Assembly: GCA_964343805.1 (NCBI GenBank)
Contig: CAYFLR010000044.1
Span: 1 to 49,201, forward strand
Source: CAYFLR01 sp964343805
GTDB lineage: Bacteria; Bdellovibrionota_B; Oligoflexia; CAYFLR01
DNA: 49,201 bases
Direction: 5' to 3'
The notes beneath the pieces were generated by a model that worked only from the letters and a program-made list of their open reading frames with translations, did not search any database and was not told where the DNA came from. The position numbers and the translations under genes were made by a program. Of this stretch, positions 8,443-17,516 are shown in pieces. Within the stretch, counting starts at the first letter, position 1. Each line of letters begins with the position of its first letter.

Positions 8443-8879
8443 AATGGATTGTTAGATTGGTTATCGTGAGAACAGCAATTGACCCATTTTACTTCACCAT
8501 TCTGGTAGGTCTCTTTTTTCCAAATGGGAAGGCGGAGTTTGACTTCATTGATGATATATTCACAGGCTAAAAACCCGGCTTGGCGATGACCGCTGCTTAC
8601 AATTATGAGTATTGCTGTATCACCTATTTCAAGATCTCCTGTGCGATGAATACAGCAGACATCCAGAATGTCAAATTTCTTCATGCTTTCATGTAATATT
8701 TTACTGCCTTCTTTAACCGCCAGCTCTTTATAGGCTTCGTAGTAGAGTGCCTCAACAGGTTTGTCTTCGTTATTATTTCGCACTGTTCCTTGAAAGGAAA
8801 TCAAAGCCCCGGTTTCGGAGCTCTGCATTTGGTTTTTATATTCATCATAATTAATTTGACTGGTCACCATTTGAAACAT
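8439..8879 (-). CDS. moaE: Molybdopterin synthase catalytic subunit MoaE
   Basis: The large subunit of molybdopterin synthase, which with thiocarboxylated MoaD converts cyclic pyranopterin monophosphate to molybdopterin in the cytoplasm. The 146-aa length is usual. Family signatures are in order: FQGTVR near residue 30, ALYYEAYKELA, IHRTGDLEIGD, SSGHRQAGFLACEYIINEVK and PIWKKE with the catalytic lysine region. GGAGG lies six bases upstream of ATG 8879, inside the end of moaD. The C-terminal tail (CCSHDNQSNNPL) is unremarkable. Confidence 0.96.
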   Translation of the reverse strand: MFQMVTSQINYDEYKNQMQSSETGALISFQGTVRNNNEDKPVEALYYEAYKELAVKEGSKILHESMKKFDILDVCCIHRTGDLEIGDTAILIIVSSGHRQAGFLACEYIINEVKLRLPIWKKETYQNGEVKWVNCCSHDNQSNNPL

Positions 8880-8881
8880 AA

Positions 8882-9117
8882 TTAGCCTCCGGCAACAGGC
8901 GGGATAAATACAACTTTGTCCTGTTCATTGAGCTCTTGATCAAAAGAGGTAAACTGATCATTAACAGCCACTTTAAGCTGGTTTTCTTCAAGTGTAAGTT
9001 GGTATTTTGATTGGATTAGTTTATAAAGATCTCTAATGTTTGGGCAATCTACCTCTAATGACTCTTCCGCTTTGGCTGTTTGCTCACGCAGAGCGGCATA
9101 GTATAGAACTCTGACTT

Positions 9118-9121
<4 letters not shown>
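8882..9121 (-). CDS. moaD: Molybdopterin synthase sulfur carrier subunit MoaD
   Basis: A 79-aa ubiquitin-fold sulfur carrier. It ends in the required Gly-Gly (FIPPVAGG), which MoeB adenylates and which then receives sulfur for transfer to the pterin by MoaE. The start ATG 9121 overlaps the moaC stop (ATGA), so the two are translationally coupled, and moaE begins directly after it. The N-terminal KVRVLYYAALREQT is typical of the family. Confidence 0.96.
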
Positions 9122-9594
<473 letters not shown>

Positions 9595-9675
9595 CTTTTC
9601 CTCGCATTTTTTGCTCATTCATATTACTTAAAAGTAATTTAGTCAAAATATTAAATAAATTAATAGATATCATTA

Positions 9676-9703
9676 GAAGTTTTGAAAACTTCCCCAATTT
9701 GGG
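9676..9703. promoter_or_regulatory. Two adjacent palindromes in the divergent Moco promoter region
   Basis: GAAGTTTT-G-AAAACTTC (9676-9692) is a perfect palindrome with 8-bp arms, and CCCAA-T-TTGGG (9693-9703) follows immediately with 5-bp arms. Both sit between moaC and moeA, about 80-120 bases from each start, where a shared operator would be expected. They do not look like the E. coli ModE site as I know it. A regulator cannot be named from this window. Confidence 0.45.
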
Positions 9704-9796
9704 TATTAGGTTTATTTATTTCGATAGTTATGATAAAAGCAGCTATTCAAGTTGGATTGGGTGGTTTGATAGAAAATACTCCAGGTGGGGGTTTCA

Positions 9797-11068
9797 TTGA
9801 TAAGTGTTAAAGAAGCTACAGATTTAATTAACAAATATGGTCAGCTGGATCTCCCTAAGGTCTTTCTTCCTTTAGAAGACTCAATAGGCAAAGTTTTAGC
9901 TGAAGACATTGAAGCTGATAGAGATCAACCCCCTTTTAATCGGGTGGCCATGGATGGAATTGCCATTTCCATGGGTGAAAACCTTGATTATCAGCATGAG
10001 TACCAAATTGAAGGCATTCAACCTGCAGGAAGCCCCCAAAAATCACTGGAAAATAACCTAAACTGCCTTGAGGCAATGACAGGGTCTATTTTGCCGAAAG
10101 GCTGTGATTGTGTTGTTAGGTATGAAGATCTAAAGATAAATAAAGATAAACGAGGAAATTATAAATCGGTATTCATTTCAGATGGGACATCCAAGGAGAA
10201 AATGCAAAATGTCCATCTGAAGGGCAGTGATTATATAAAGGGAGACGTGCTTTTATCGAAAGGCTCTTTAATTTCCTCTTCCCATGTAGCAGTTCTTGCC
10301 TCCAATGGAATCAGTCAAGTTGCTGTCCTCAAAGAGCCCTCTATCGCCCTTATAAGCACCGGAGATGAATTAGTTGGGATAGATCAAGAACCCGCTACTC
10401 ATCAAATAAGAATTTCTAACTCCTATGCTATGGAAGCCGAACTTAAAGGGTTTGGATTTTCTGAAATAACAAGATATCACTTGCCTGATGAACCGCAAGT
10501 ATTAGCTGGCAAGTTAAAAAATATTTTGGCGAAGCACTCACTTTTAGTTCTATCGGGGGGTGTTTCNNNNNNNNNNATAAATCATATTGATATGACTATA
10601 TCTGAATTAATGGGGAAATATGATTTTTTACCCACGGTATTGAGAGATCTGGGTGTGCAAAAAATTTTCCATAAAGTAAAACAGCGGCCTGGCAAACCCT
10701 TCTGGTTTGGTATTGCTAATGAGGGGCAACCCATATTTGCCTTGCCTGGAAACCCCGTTTCCTCTTTAGTTACCTTACGGAAATATGTCCTTTCTTTTTT
10801 ATGGAACCAATTAGGTGTGACCCAAAGAGTTAAACCCTACCCTTTGCCAATTGGGGAAGATTTCCTTTTCAAGCCTGAGCTAGATTACTTTTTGACGGTT
10901 AAAATTATCCAAGATAAGGATGGTTATACCCTAGCAAAACCCATAAAAGGCAATGGTTCAGGTGATTTTAACGCTCTAACGGATAGCCATGGCTTTTTGC
11001 ATCTGCCCGCAGACCGTATTAAATTTAAAAAGGGAGATTTATTTCCTTTTTATCGTTGGAGTTATTGA
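9797..11068 (+). CDS. moeA: Molybdopterin molybdenumtransferase MoeA (contains 10-N run)
   Basis: Inserts molybdenum into adenylated molybdopterin. At 423 aa the length is right. Visible family motifs include the N-terminal SVKEATDLI, PPFNRVAMDGIA, ALISTGDEL with the following RISNS, LSGGVS, and RPGKPFWFG/ALPGNPVSS in the C-terminal part. Ten N at 10567-10576 fall right after SGGV, replacing the residues that usually read S-(V/M)-G-(D/K); the frame is kept. GTG 9785 is an alternative start, but TTG 9797 gives the family-typical ISVKEA start and has AGGTGGGGG just upstream. First gene of the plus-strand Moco operon. Confidence 0.94.
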   Translation: MISVKEATDLINKYGQLDLPKVFLPLEDSIGKVLAEDIEADRDQPPFNRVAMDGIAISMGENLDYQHEYQIEGIQPAGSPQKSLENNLNCLEAMTGSILPKGCDCVVRYEDLKINKDKRGNYKSVFISDGTSKEKMQNVHLKGSDYIKGDVLLSKGSLISSSHVAVLASNGISQVAVLKEPSIALISTGDELVGIDQEPATHQIRISNSYAMEAELKGFGFSEITRYHLPDEPQVLAGKLKNILAKHSLLVLSGGVXXXXINHIDMTISELMGKYDFLPTVLRDLGVQKIFHKVKQRPGKPFWFGIANEGQPIFALPGNPVSSLVTLRKYVLSFLWNQLGVTQRVKPYPLPIGEDFLFKPELDYFLTVKIIQDKDGYTLAKPIKGNGSGDFNALTDSHGFLHLPADRIKFKKGDLFPFYRWSY

Positions 11069-11070
11069 AC

Positions 11071-12015
11071 ATGTACACTGATGGGAGTGGTAACTCAAAT
11101 AAGTGCTTTAAAAAGTTAAGGGTCTCATTAACCGATGCCTGTAACTTTAGGTGTGTCTACTGCATGCCGGAAGAGGTTGTATTTTCCAAGCAAAACGATT
11201 ATCTCAGCTCCAAAGAAATTATCTCTATTGCCAAAAACTTGAATCAATGTGGGATAGATGAAATTCGCTTAACTGGAGGAGAGCCCACCTTAAGACCTGA
11301 TATTGAAAAAATCATTAGCGGTTTATCAGAGTTTAATTTAAAGAAACTAGGTCTTACTTCTAATGGCAAGGGTCTAAAGCAACTGTTTCCCTCTTTACTT
11401 GAAAGTTCCTGTAAATTTCTCAATCTAAGTTTAGATAGTTTAAAAGCTGATAAGTTTTTCAAGATCACCCGCTCTGATTCTTTTAAGGAGGTTTATACTA
11501 ATATCCTTACAGCAAGAGACTTCGGCTTCAAAGTAAAGATAAACATGGTCGTGATTCGTGGGAAAAACAATGATGAAATCTTAGACTTTGTGGAATTTGC
11601 TTTAAAAGAAAAAATAGAAGTTCGCTTCTTAGAACTTATGAATATAGGTGTGGCTACACCTCATTTTAAAAAATGGTTTTTTGGGATGGATGAGATCAAG
11701 GGGTTAATTGGAAAGCGCTATAACCTAACAAAAAAGCCAACTCCACATGATTCTACTTCGCAGAATTATCATATCAATGGTGATACCCCTATCGGATTTA
11801 TTGCTTCAGAGTCCCATCCTTTTTGTAGAGGGTGTAATCGTCTGAGAATGGATGCTTTTGGTAATTTACGTCCTTGCCTAATGAAGAGTGAAGGTACTAA
11901 TATAAGAAAGGTTGATCCATTACAGTATCCAGAAATTCTCCAATCTCTGATGGCAGTAAAACCATTAGAGCGCCTTGAAAGCTTGAAACAACCCATGTAT
12001 CAAGTGGGTGGTTAA
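11071..12015 (+). CDS. moaA: GTP 3',8-cyclase MoaA (radical SAM)
   Basis: Radical SAM enzyme that rearranges GTP in the first step of Moco synthesis. The 314-aa product has the SAM-cluster motif CNFRCVYC near the N-terminus, GGEPTLRPDI for SAM binding, LTSNG, and the C-terminal second-cluster region FCRGCNRLRMDAFGNLRPCL. It ends with the diagnostic Gly-Gly (QVGG). ATG 11071 is chosen over TTG 11056 because it lies two bases after the moeA stop with TGGAG upstream. Confidence 0.95.
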   Translation: MYTDGSGNSNKCFKKLRVSLTDACNFRCVYCMPEEVVFSKQNDYLSSKEIISIAKNLNQCGIDEIRLTGGEPTLRPDIEKIISGLSEFNLKKLGLTSNGKGLKQLFPSLLESSCKFLNLSLDSLKADKFFKITRSDSFKEVYTNILTARDFGFKVKINMVVIRGKNNDEILDFVEFALKEKIEVRFLELMNIGVATPHFKKWFFGMDEIKGLIGKRYNLTKKPTPHDSTSQNYHINGDTPIGFIASESHPFCRGCNRLRMDAFGNLRPCLMKSEGTNIRKVDPLQYPEILQSLMAVKPLERLESLKQPMYQVGG

Positions 12016-12018
12016 TCA

Positions 12019-13146
12019 TTGATCGGACATCCCATGAAAAAAAAATTTGATCTCTTTCATAAATTTGAAATCGCATTTTGTGGATTTTCTGGCAGTGGTA
12101 AAACCACTTTAATTACGAAACTTCTTTCAGCTCTGTCTCCTTCGTATAAAATTGGCTATGTAAAACACGATGCCCATAAATTTTCTATGGATCATAAAGG
12201 AAAAGACACTTACCAGGCAACTGATGCGGGAGCCAACCAAGTATTTATTTCTAGTATTAATGGCACTGCTAATTTAAGGTTTGAAAATGAAAGTCCTCTT
12301 TTGACTCCTCTTACTTTAGATCAAAACGACTTTGTAATTGTTGAAGGTTATAAAGAGAGTGATATTCCTAAATTTATTTTAGTAGGAGAGGACAACAATT
12401 TTGATCTATCTGGTTTTAGTAACATCATTGGAGTTATAGGCAGCTTTAAAGACAGACCAGAATCCTTTTCTGCATTTGAATATTTTCATCGTGATGACAT
12501 TTATAAAATAAAGGAACATTTTTTAGCTCACATGGGAGCCAAGGTTAAAAAAACTCCTCTGTATGGCTTGGTATTAACTGGAGGTAAAAGCTCTAGAATG
12601 AAGAGAGATAAAGGTCTGTTAAACTACCATGGTAAGCCTCAGGTTGAATTTGTATATGAAGAACTTAAAAGTGTCTGTGAAAAAGTTTTTGTCTCCTGCA
12701 GAGCGGACCAAAGCTCTTTGCCTCATTTAAAAGATCTAAACCAAATTCATGATCGACTCATCAATATGGGACCTACAGCAGGTATCCTATCAGCCATGAT
12801 GACGTTTCCTGAGGCAGCCTTTTTGGTGGTAGCCTGTGACTTGCCCTTTGTCAACAAAGAGGTTTTTACTGCTCTTGTGAATGGTCGTAAACCCTATAAA
12901 ATGGCCACCTGTTTTTGGAATGAGGAAAAAAACTGGCCAGAGCCCTTATTAACTCTCTATGAACCGCGTTGCTTTCAACAATTAATGAAATTTTTAGCCT
13001 TAGATCGCAGGTGCCCCCGTAAAATCTTAATGAATTCCAACATAGCTACTATAAAAGATCTAAATGGAGGAAAATATCTCGCAAATGCTAATACTCCGCT
13101 TGATTATGAGCATGCCCTTGCCCAAGTTGGGGAGAATAAAATCTGA
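12019..13146 (+). CDS. MobB-MobA fusion: molybdenum cofactor guanylyltransferase
   Basis: Two Moco proteins in one 375-aa chain. Residues about 15-170 are MobB-like, a P-loop GTP-binding domain with FCGFSGSGKTTLITKLL as Walker A and VIVEGYKESDIPKFI. Residues about 185-375 are MobA-like, with LTGGKSSRMKRDKGLL (nucleotide loop) and VVACDLPFV, which should attach GMP to Moco to make the guanine-dinucleotide form used by DMSO-reductase-family enzymes. In E. coli these are separate genes. The start is TTG 12019 or ATG 12034; neither has a strong ribosome site. The stop TGA overlaps the next ATG by one base (TGATG). Confidence 0.92.
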   Translation: MIGHPMKKKFDLFHKFEIAFCGFSGSGKTTLITKLLSALSPSYKIGYVKHDAHKFSMDHKGKDTYQATDAGANQVFISSINGTANLRFENESPLLTPLTLDQNDFVIVEGYKESDIPKFILVGEDNNFDLSGFSNIIGVIGSFKDRPESFSAFEYFHRDDIYKIKEHFLAHMGAKVKKTPLYGLVLTGGKSSRMKRDKGLLNYHGKPQVEFVYEELKSVCEKVFVSCRADQSSLPHLKDLNQIHDRLINMGPTAGILSAMMTFPEAAFLVVACDLPFVNKEVFTALVNGRKPYKMATCFWNEEKNWPEPLLTLYEPRCFQQLMKFLALDRRCPRKILMNSNIATIKDLNGGKYLANANTPLDYEHALAQVGENKI

Positions 13147-14255
13147 TGAAGCTGGAAGAAAGAGAGTTTTATAGGAGACAAATGATCCTTCCTAATTTTG
13201 GTGAGGAGGGGCAATTAATTTTAAAAAACAGCCAGGTGCTGGTTATTGGTGCGGGCGGCTTAGGATCAGCTGTTCTCCCTTATTTAGCAGCAGCCGGAGT
13301 TGGCACTATCGGAATTTGTGATTTTGATCGGGTCGAAATGTCTAATCTTCACCGTCAGGTTCTTTACTCTCAAAAGAGTGTGGGAAAGTTTAAGGTTGAA
13401 GTGGCAAAGCAGAAGCTCCATGACCTCAACCCTTATATAAAATGGCAGATTCATAAGGTTAAAGTTGATAGTGATAATATCCTCTCCATTATAAAGTATT
13501 ACTCAGTTGTTGTAGATTGTACTGATAATTTAAATACCAAGTTTTTAATTCATGATGCCTGCTACCTAAATAAAAAGGGTCTTGTTCAAGCTAGTATCTA
13601 TCAATTCGATGGACAGATGCAGGTATTTAGATTTAACCATGAAGATTACCAAAATAAGGGGTGTTATCGCTGTTTGTGGCCTGAAATACCCTCTGAAGAC
13701 AGTGTTGGAACCTGTCAAGAAGTGGGAGTTTTTGGTTCTGTTGCTGGCTTTTTTGGAGTGATTCAATCAATAGAGTGTTTAAAACTTCTATTGGAATGGA
13801 AGCAGTCCTTGCCTTACCCCCATTCTCTTTTATACGATCTACTGAGTCATGAAAAGCAAACTATCAAATGGACAAAGAGTAAGACATGCCCTCTATGTGG
13901 AGAGTCCCCCACTCTTATCTCTTGTGACCCCGTTTTTTACCAAAACCGGGTAAGCAGCAATAATATTGAGGTGTCCTGTGAGGAGGTACAATGGCAGGAG
14001 TTTGTACTGATTGATATCAGAGAATCCTATGAATGTACTTCCCTCTATTTTAACTTAGCGCAATTAGATCTAAATAATAAGCCTTTCTCTAAGTTCAATG
14101 AATGGAAAAATAAATTGGATCCAAGTAAAAAATATCTATTTATTTGTCCTAAGGGAATACGTAGTCAGTTTGTAGCCACTCAATTAAGAGAACAGGGAAT
14201 AAAGAACTGTTACTCGCTATTTCAAGGGATAACTACCCTAAAGAAGTCATTATAA
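13146..14255 (+). CDS. moeB: MoeB-type sulfur-carrier adenylyltransferase with C-terminal rhodanese domain
   Basis: An E1-like enzyme that adenylates the MoaD C-terminus, with a fused rhodanese domain that can supply the sulfur (MoeZ/MoeBR architecture). Residues 1-250 show RRQMILPNFGEEGQ, the nucleotide-binding VIGAGGLGSAVLPYLAAAGVG, DFDRVEMSNLHRQ, the cross-over cysteine region SVGTCQEVGV, and zinc pairs CYRC and CPLC. Residues about 270-369 are rhodanese-like with LIDIRESYE and the active-site loop CPKGIRS, whose cysteine is present. It overlaps mobBA by one base. The 3' end overlaps the convergent unknown gene by 6 bases. Confidence 0.93.
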   Translation: MKLEEREFYRRQMILPNFGEEGQLILKNSQVLVIGAGGLGSAVLPYLAAAGVGTIGICDFDRVEMSNLHRQVLYSQKSVGKFKVEVAKQKLHDLNPYIKWQIHKVKVDSDNILSIIKYYSVVVDCTDNLNTKFLIHDACYLNKKGLVQASIYQFDGQMQVFRFNHEDYQNKGCYRCLWPEIPSEDSVGTCQEVGVFGSVAGFFGVIQSIECLKLLLEWKQSLPYPHSLLYDLLSHEKQTIKWTKSKTCPLCGESPTLISCDPVFYQNRVSSNNIEVSCEEVQWQEFVLIDIRESYECTSLYFNLAQLDLNNKPFSKFNEWKNKLDPSKKYLFICPKGIRSQFVATQLREQGIKNCYSLFQGITTLKKSL

Positions 14256-16241
14256 AAAGGCCAGTCCTAAGGTTAATTCGATAAAGTGACTTTGGAGTCC
14301 GATTTTTTTTGCAGAAAAATTCTCTTCTCCACTATAAAAAAGGATGGGAGCTCGGTAGGTGATAGATATTTCTAATGGGATATTGGTCCATCCCTCTGGG
14401 AGTAAGGATAAACCGAAGGAGGGACCGATTCCCAAATGGATAAAATTATCTTCTTTATTAAAGGAAATGCCGTTGAAAATATAAGGACCCATATTCAATA
14501 AAAATCTTGCTGCCCAACGCCAATGAAACATATAGGAAAATTCAAAAACAAACTCTTCTGTGCCTGGGGTGGAAGAAGAAGTGAGAAAACCAAAATGATA
14601 GCTTGTCATCCAATTGGCTCTGGATCCCAATTCAGATAGAAAAAGTAAACGAAGCCCTGTTTGAACCCGGTTTTTCTTAAAGTCGTAGGCGATACTGGTT
14701 CCAAGCGANNNNNNNNNNGGTGGAGGCACTGGGAGATCTCCTGTGGGAAGCTGAGGTCTATTGACCTTAGAAGATTTAAAACTTACTGATGTTTTGGTTG
14801 ATGATGCGATGGGGAGATTTTGGTTAAGTATTTTTAATAGCTGTGGGTTCTCATTGTTATTTTCTGGAATTTGTTCATTGATCGCCCAATCAATAAGGCT
14901 GGCTTCACTGCTGCTAATTTGAATGACTATATTTTGTAGCAGTAGGCATTGAGATACCAATCTTTTGGGGGGATTATTTGCTGGAAATTTGGAGCATTTT
15001 GCTACTTCGCTGGAAACCAGTGGGCCTAATAAATAACCATCACCAAAGGCTACAAATGGATGACGCTTTTTTAAAGTATTAAAATGAGAAACCAGTCCAT
15101 ACTCACCGTCCAAATCATGCATGTACCTAGATCTACCAAGATTCCAATCACCTCGATCAATGCGTTGGTGACCTCCTGCCAAGGAGTCTTGGAGAAAGTG
15201 GAGACCACTGCTTTCAAATATGATGGAAAGAAAGTGAGAGGTTAGTTTTTTCTGTTGTTTTTGATTGGTATAGAAATTGGATATGTATTTCTTCGTTGGA
15301 TTTGTCAACATGGGATCGGCTTTCTCAATCCACTTTTTAACAATTTGAACCAACCGGTATTGCAATGCTTTACATTTATATTGTACGGCCCTATCAGCAG
15401 GTAAATCGTCGAGATCAATATCTTTAAAGTTAGGAGTTACAGCCACCAGGTCTGATAACTCATCACTGTAGGATGAATTGATGATTTGGTGGCAGGGAGT
15501 TTTTTTAATAGTTTTAGCAACGCTATGAAAACCGAGCCAACTCTTAAAAGCCTTCTCGCCAAAATGATGATGGTTTTGTAATACTAGATCCAGATAATGA
15601 GGATTGTCGAAACTATATAAGCCAGGAGAATCGGATGGACCTTTGTCTAAAAGAGCACGGTAGTTTGGGTGTAGAAATTTTTGTAGAGTTTTAAAGGCAG
15701 AATTTTTAAGCGGAAGACCTGCGCTAATGTTATTTTCTAAAAAATTCCAATTAAGAGTTTTATCAACTTCACAAGCATCTTCTGCCACATCCTTTACTAC
15801 TCCTCCAGGGTCGCCAGCAAAAGGAAAAATCCAACTGAAGGTCCAGTTAGTGAGACCTTCTTTCCTAGCTCTGGGAAAACCTTGTATCGATCCAAATTGA
15901 GAAATATGATCGGGAAGGGCGGCATAATCACCTAAAGTTATGGAATGATCCTCGCTTACGAGAGGGGGAGCATGAAGTTCGTTTATAGACCCTTCAATTA
16001 TTTTATAGCCTTTGTTGCAATACGGCATTTTCCATGTTTGGGGACAAAATAAAGACAAAGTCAGATAGGGTACCAAAAGATGGGGTGCGGTTCCTCGGTT
16101 TAATTCTTTTCCTAGTTGTTTTTGGCTCTCCAGGCAGGCACGATCTGTTAGAAAGCTGTGCTCTAGATAATCGAGAGGGTAAAGTTTTGATGATAAAAAA
16201 AAGGCAGTTATAACAAATAAATATTTAATTAATTTTTTCAT
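14250..16241 (-). CDS. Secreted protein: zinc phospholipase C/S1-P1-like hydrolase part plus barrel-like C-terminus (10-N run)
   Basis: About 663 aa with a signal peptide (MKKLIKYLFVITAFFLSSKLYP). The first two thirds recall the zinc-dependent phospholipase C / S1-P1 nuclease fold: a near-N-terminal LEHSFLTDRA, GDYAALPDH, repeated histidines (LQNHHHFGEKAF, LGFHSVAKT) and HFLQDSLAGGH (about 15165-15200), the H-x3-D-x5-H pattern typical of that fold. The final ~140 residues alternate polar and aromatic residues and end in a hydrophobic strand (IELTLGLAFL), like an outer-membrane barrel. Ten N at 14709-14718 interrupt the linker in frame. Met1 could also be at 16268. Function is inferred only from motifs. 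Confidence 0.65.
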   Translation of the reverse strand: MKKLIKYLFVITAFFLSSKLYPLDYLEHSFLTDRACLESQKQLGKELNRGTAPHLLVPYLTLSLFCPQTWKMPYCNKGYKIIEGSINELHAPPLVSEDHSITLGDYAALPDHISQFGSIQGFPRARKEGLTNWTFSWIFPFAGDPGGVVKDVAEDACEVDKTLNWNFLENNISAGLPLKNSAFKTLQKFLHPNYRALLDKGPSDSPGLYSFDNPHYLDLVLQNHHHFGEKAFKSWLGFHSVAKTIKKTPCHQIINSSYSDELSDLVAVTPNFKDIDLDDLPADRAVQYKCKALQYRLVQIVKKWIEKADPMLTNPTKKYISNFYTNQKQQKKLTSHFLSIIFESSGLHFLQDSLAGGHQRIDRGDWNLGRSRYMHDLDGEYGLVSHFNTLKKRHPFVAFGDGYLLGPLVSSEVAKCSKFPANNPPKRLVSQCLLLQNIVIQISSSEASLIDWAINEQIPENNNENPQLLKILNQNLPIASSTKTSVSFKSSKVNRPQLPTGDLPVPPXXXXSLGTSIAYDFKKNRVQTGLRLLFLSELGSRANWMTSYHFGFLTSSSTPGTEEFVFEFSYMFHWRWAARFLLNMGPYIFNGISFNKEDNFIHLGIGPSFGLSLLPEGWTNIPLEISITYRAPILFYSGEENFSAKKIGLQSHFIELTLGLAFL

Positions 16242-16322
16242 AGCAATAAGGTAATTGCTTCCCTTCATTTTAGCAAGTAAATTAAGGGAGAACTGATTTA
16301 ACTTTTATAAAGGACATTGATT

Positions 16323-16940
16323 ATGAAAATTGACCTCTATTTTGATTTTGTTTGCCCTTGGTGCTTTATTGGACATAGCTACTTAATCGAACAATTAAAC
16401 GAAAGACCTGAAGACTCTTTTGAGCTCAACTTTAAACCTTTTATTCTTGCTGCTCAATTGGAAGAGCCCTTGGATTTTCAGGCACGAATGGAGCAAATGT
16501 TTGGAAACAAAGAAGCTAAAATGAATTACTTCCAGACTCTGACTGCCAAAGGAAAAAGTGCTGGATTAAATATCAATACTGACACCATTAAAAAAACTGG
16601 TAACACTACATTGCTTCATCGCATTATGAATCATTTACCAGCAGAACTTAAAGCAAAGTTTCTACACACTGTATTTAAATTTAACTTCGAGCAGGGGCAG
16701 GACATTTTTTCAGATGAAACTCTAGCTCTTATATTAAAAAAGATTGATTCACCTGAACTTGATATTGAGAGCTTTAAAAAAGGGGATTCCCAAGTTAGAG
16801 AAATAGAAGAAGAGAATAAAAAATCCTGGCAAATGCCTATCTTGAGCGTTCCATTTATGATGGTGAATGATAAATGGCCCGTTCAATTTTTACATATACC
16901 AGGAGTTTTAGAAGCTGCTTTTAGAAATCTAAGCCAATAA
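16323..16940 (+). CDS. DsbA-family oxidoreductase (FrnE-like)
   Basis: A 205-aa thioredoxin-fold protein with an N-terminal CPWC active site (DLYFDFVCPWCFIGHSYL) and the FrnE-type continuation (FKPFILAAQL...MNYFQTLTAKGKSAGLNIN; LSVPFMMVNDKWPV with the cis-Pro region). It lacks a signal peptide, so it should act in the cytoplasm on protein or small-molecule thiols, as FrnE and HCCA-isomerase relatives do. ATG 16323 is preferred over TTG 16317 because AAGGA lies eight bases upstream. It is convergent with the H1-like gene, two bases apart. Confidence 0.87.
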   Translation: MKIDLYFDFVCPWCFIGHSYLIEQLNERPEDSFELNFKPFILAAQLEEPLDFQARMEQMFGNKEAKMNYFQTLTAKGKSAGLNINTDTIKKTGNTTLLHRIMNHLPAELKAKFLHTVFKFNFEQGQDIFSDETLALILKKIDSPELDIESFKKGDSQVREIEEENKKSWQMPILSVPFMMVNDKWPVQFLHIPGVLEAAFRNLSQ

Positions 16941-16942
16941 AC

Positions 16943-17371
16943 CTACTTTTTCTTAACCGCGGGCTTTTTCTTAGCAGGAGCCTTTTTTACTGCAGGCTTT
17001 TTCTTCGCAGGTGCTTTTTTAGCTGCAGGCTTCTTCTTAGCAGGAGCCTTTTTTACTGCGGGCTTCTTCTTAGCAGGAGCCTTTTTTACTGCGGGCTTTT
17101 TCTTAGCAGGGGCTTTTTTAGCTGCAGGTTTTTTCTTGGCAGGAGCTTTTTTCTTAGCTGCAGGCTTTTTCTTAGCCGTTGCTTTTTTCTTAGCTGTCGC
17201 CTTTAACTTAGCAACTTTTAAGGCAGCTTGCTTCAGCTTTTTATCTAAATAAGTCTTGAGATTTTTCTTTTCTCCTTCAATAAGCTTTTTTATGTCAATT
17301 TTTAGTTCTTTTTGAATTGTCTTCAAAAGCTTCTCTAAGTAGGTTTCTAGCATGCCTTGTTTTTTTGCCAT
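16943..17371 (-). CDS. Histone H1-like Lys/Ala/Pro-repeat protein, paralogue 1
   Basis: A 142-aa very basic protein that probably binds nucleic acid. Residues 1-60 form an amphipathic helical head (MAKKQGMLETYLEKLLKTIQ...). The remainder is a Lys/Ala/Pro tract with an 11-residue unit APAKKKPA(A/V)KK, as in histone H1 tails, AlgP and chlamydial Hc2. The head is clearly related to that of the gene at 25082-25474. ATG 17371 is chosen over 17389 because GGAGA sits six bases upstream and it matches the paralogue. The DNA of the tail (about 16950-17200) is itself a tandem repeat and is prone to copy-number variation. Confidence 0.85.
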   Translation of the reverse strand: MAKKQGMLETYLEKLLKTIQKELKIDIKKLIEGEKKNLKTYLDKKLKQAALKVAKLKATAKKKATAKKKPAAKKKAPAKKKPAAKKAPAKKKPAVKKAPAKKKPAVKKAPAKKKPAAKKAPAKKKPAVKKAPAKKKPAVKKK

Positions 17372-17516
17372 TTGCATCTCCCTATACAAATTATTGTTTT
17401 CATTAAAATTATACGCTTTTTAGAGCTGTTAATCAATTTCTTTAGGGGCTTTATCAAATTGCCCTTAGTTTTAGTTATTGGTGTATTGCCCTGAAACTTA
17501 AAGTGAAATTGGCAAA

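Noticed and set aside
9730..9810. 26-codon ORF upstream of and overlapping the start of moeA, a possible leader peptide
   Set aside because: No ribosome site, no attenuator-like hairpins and no residue bias that would suggest a regulatory leader.
16950..17200. Regular DNA repeats resembling an array
   Set aside because: The units are contiguous codons of the H1-like tail with no unique spacers, so this is not a CRISPR array.
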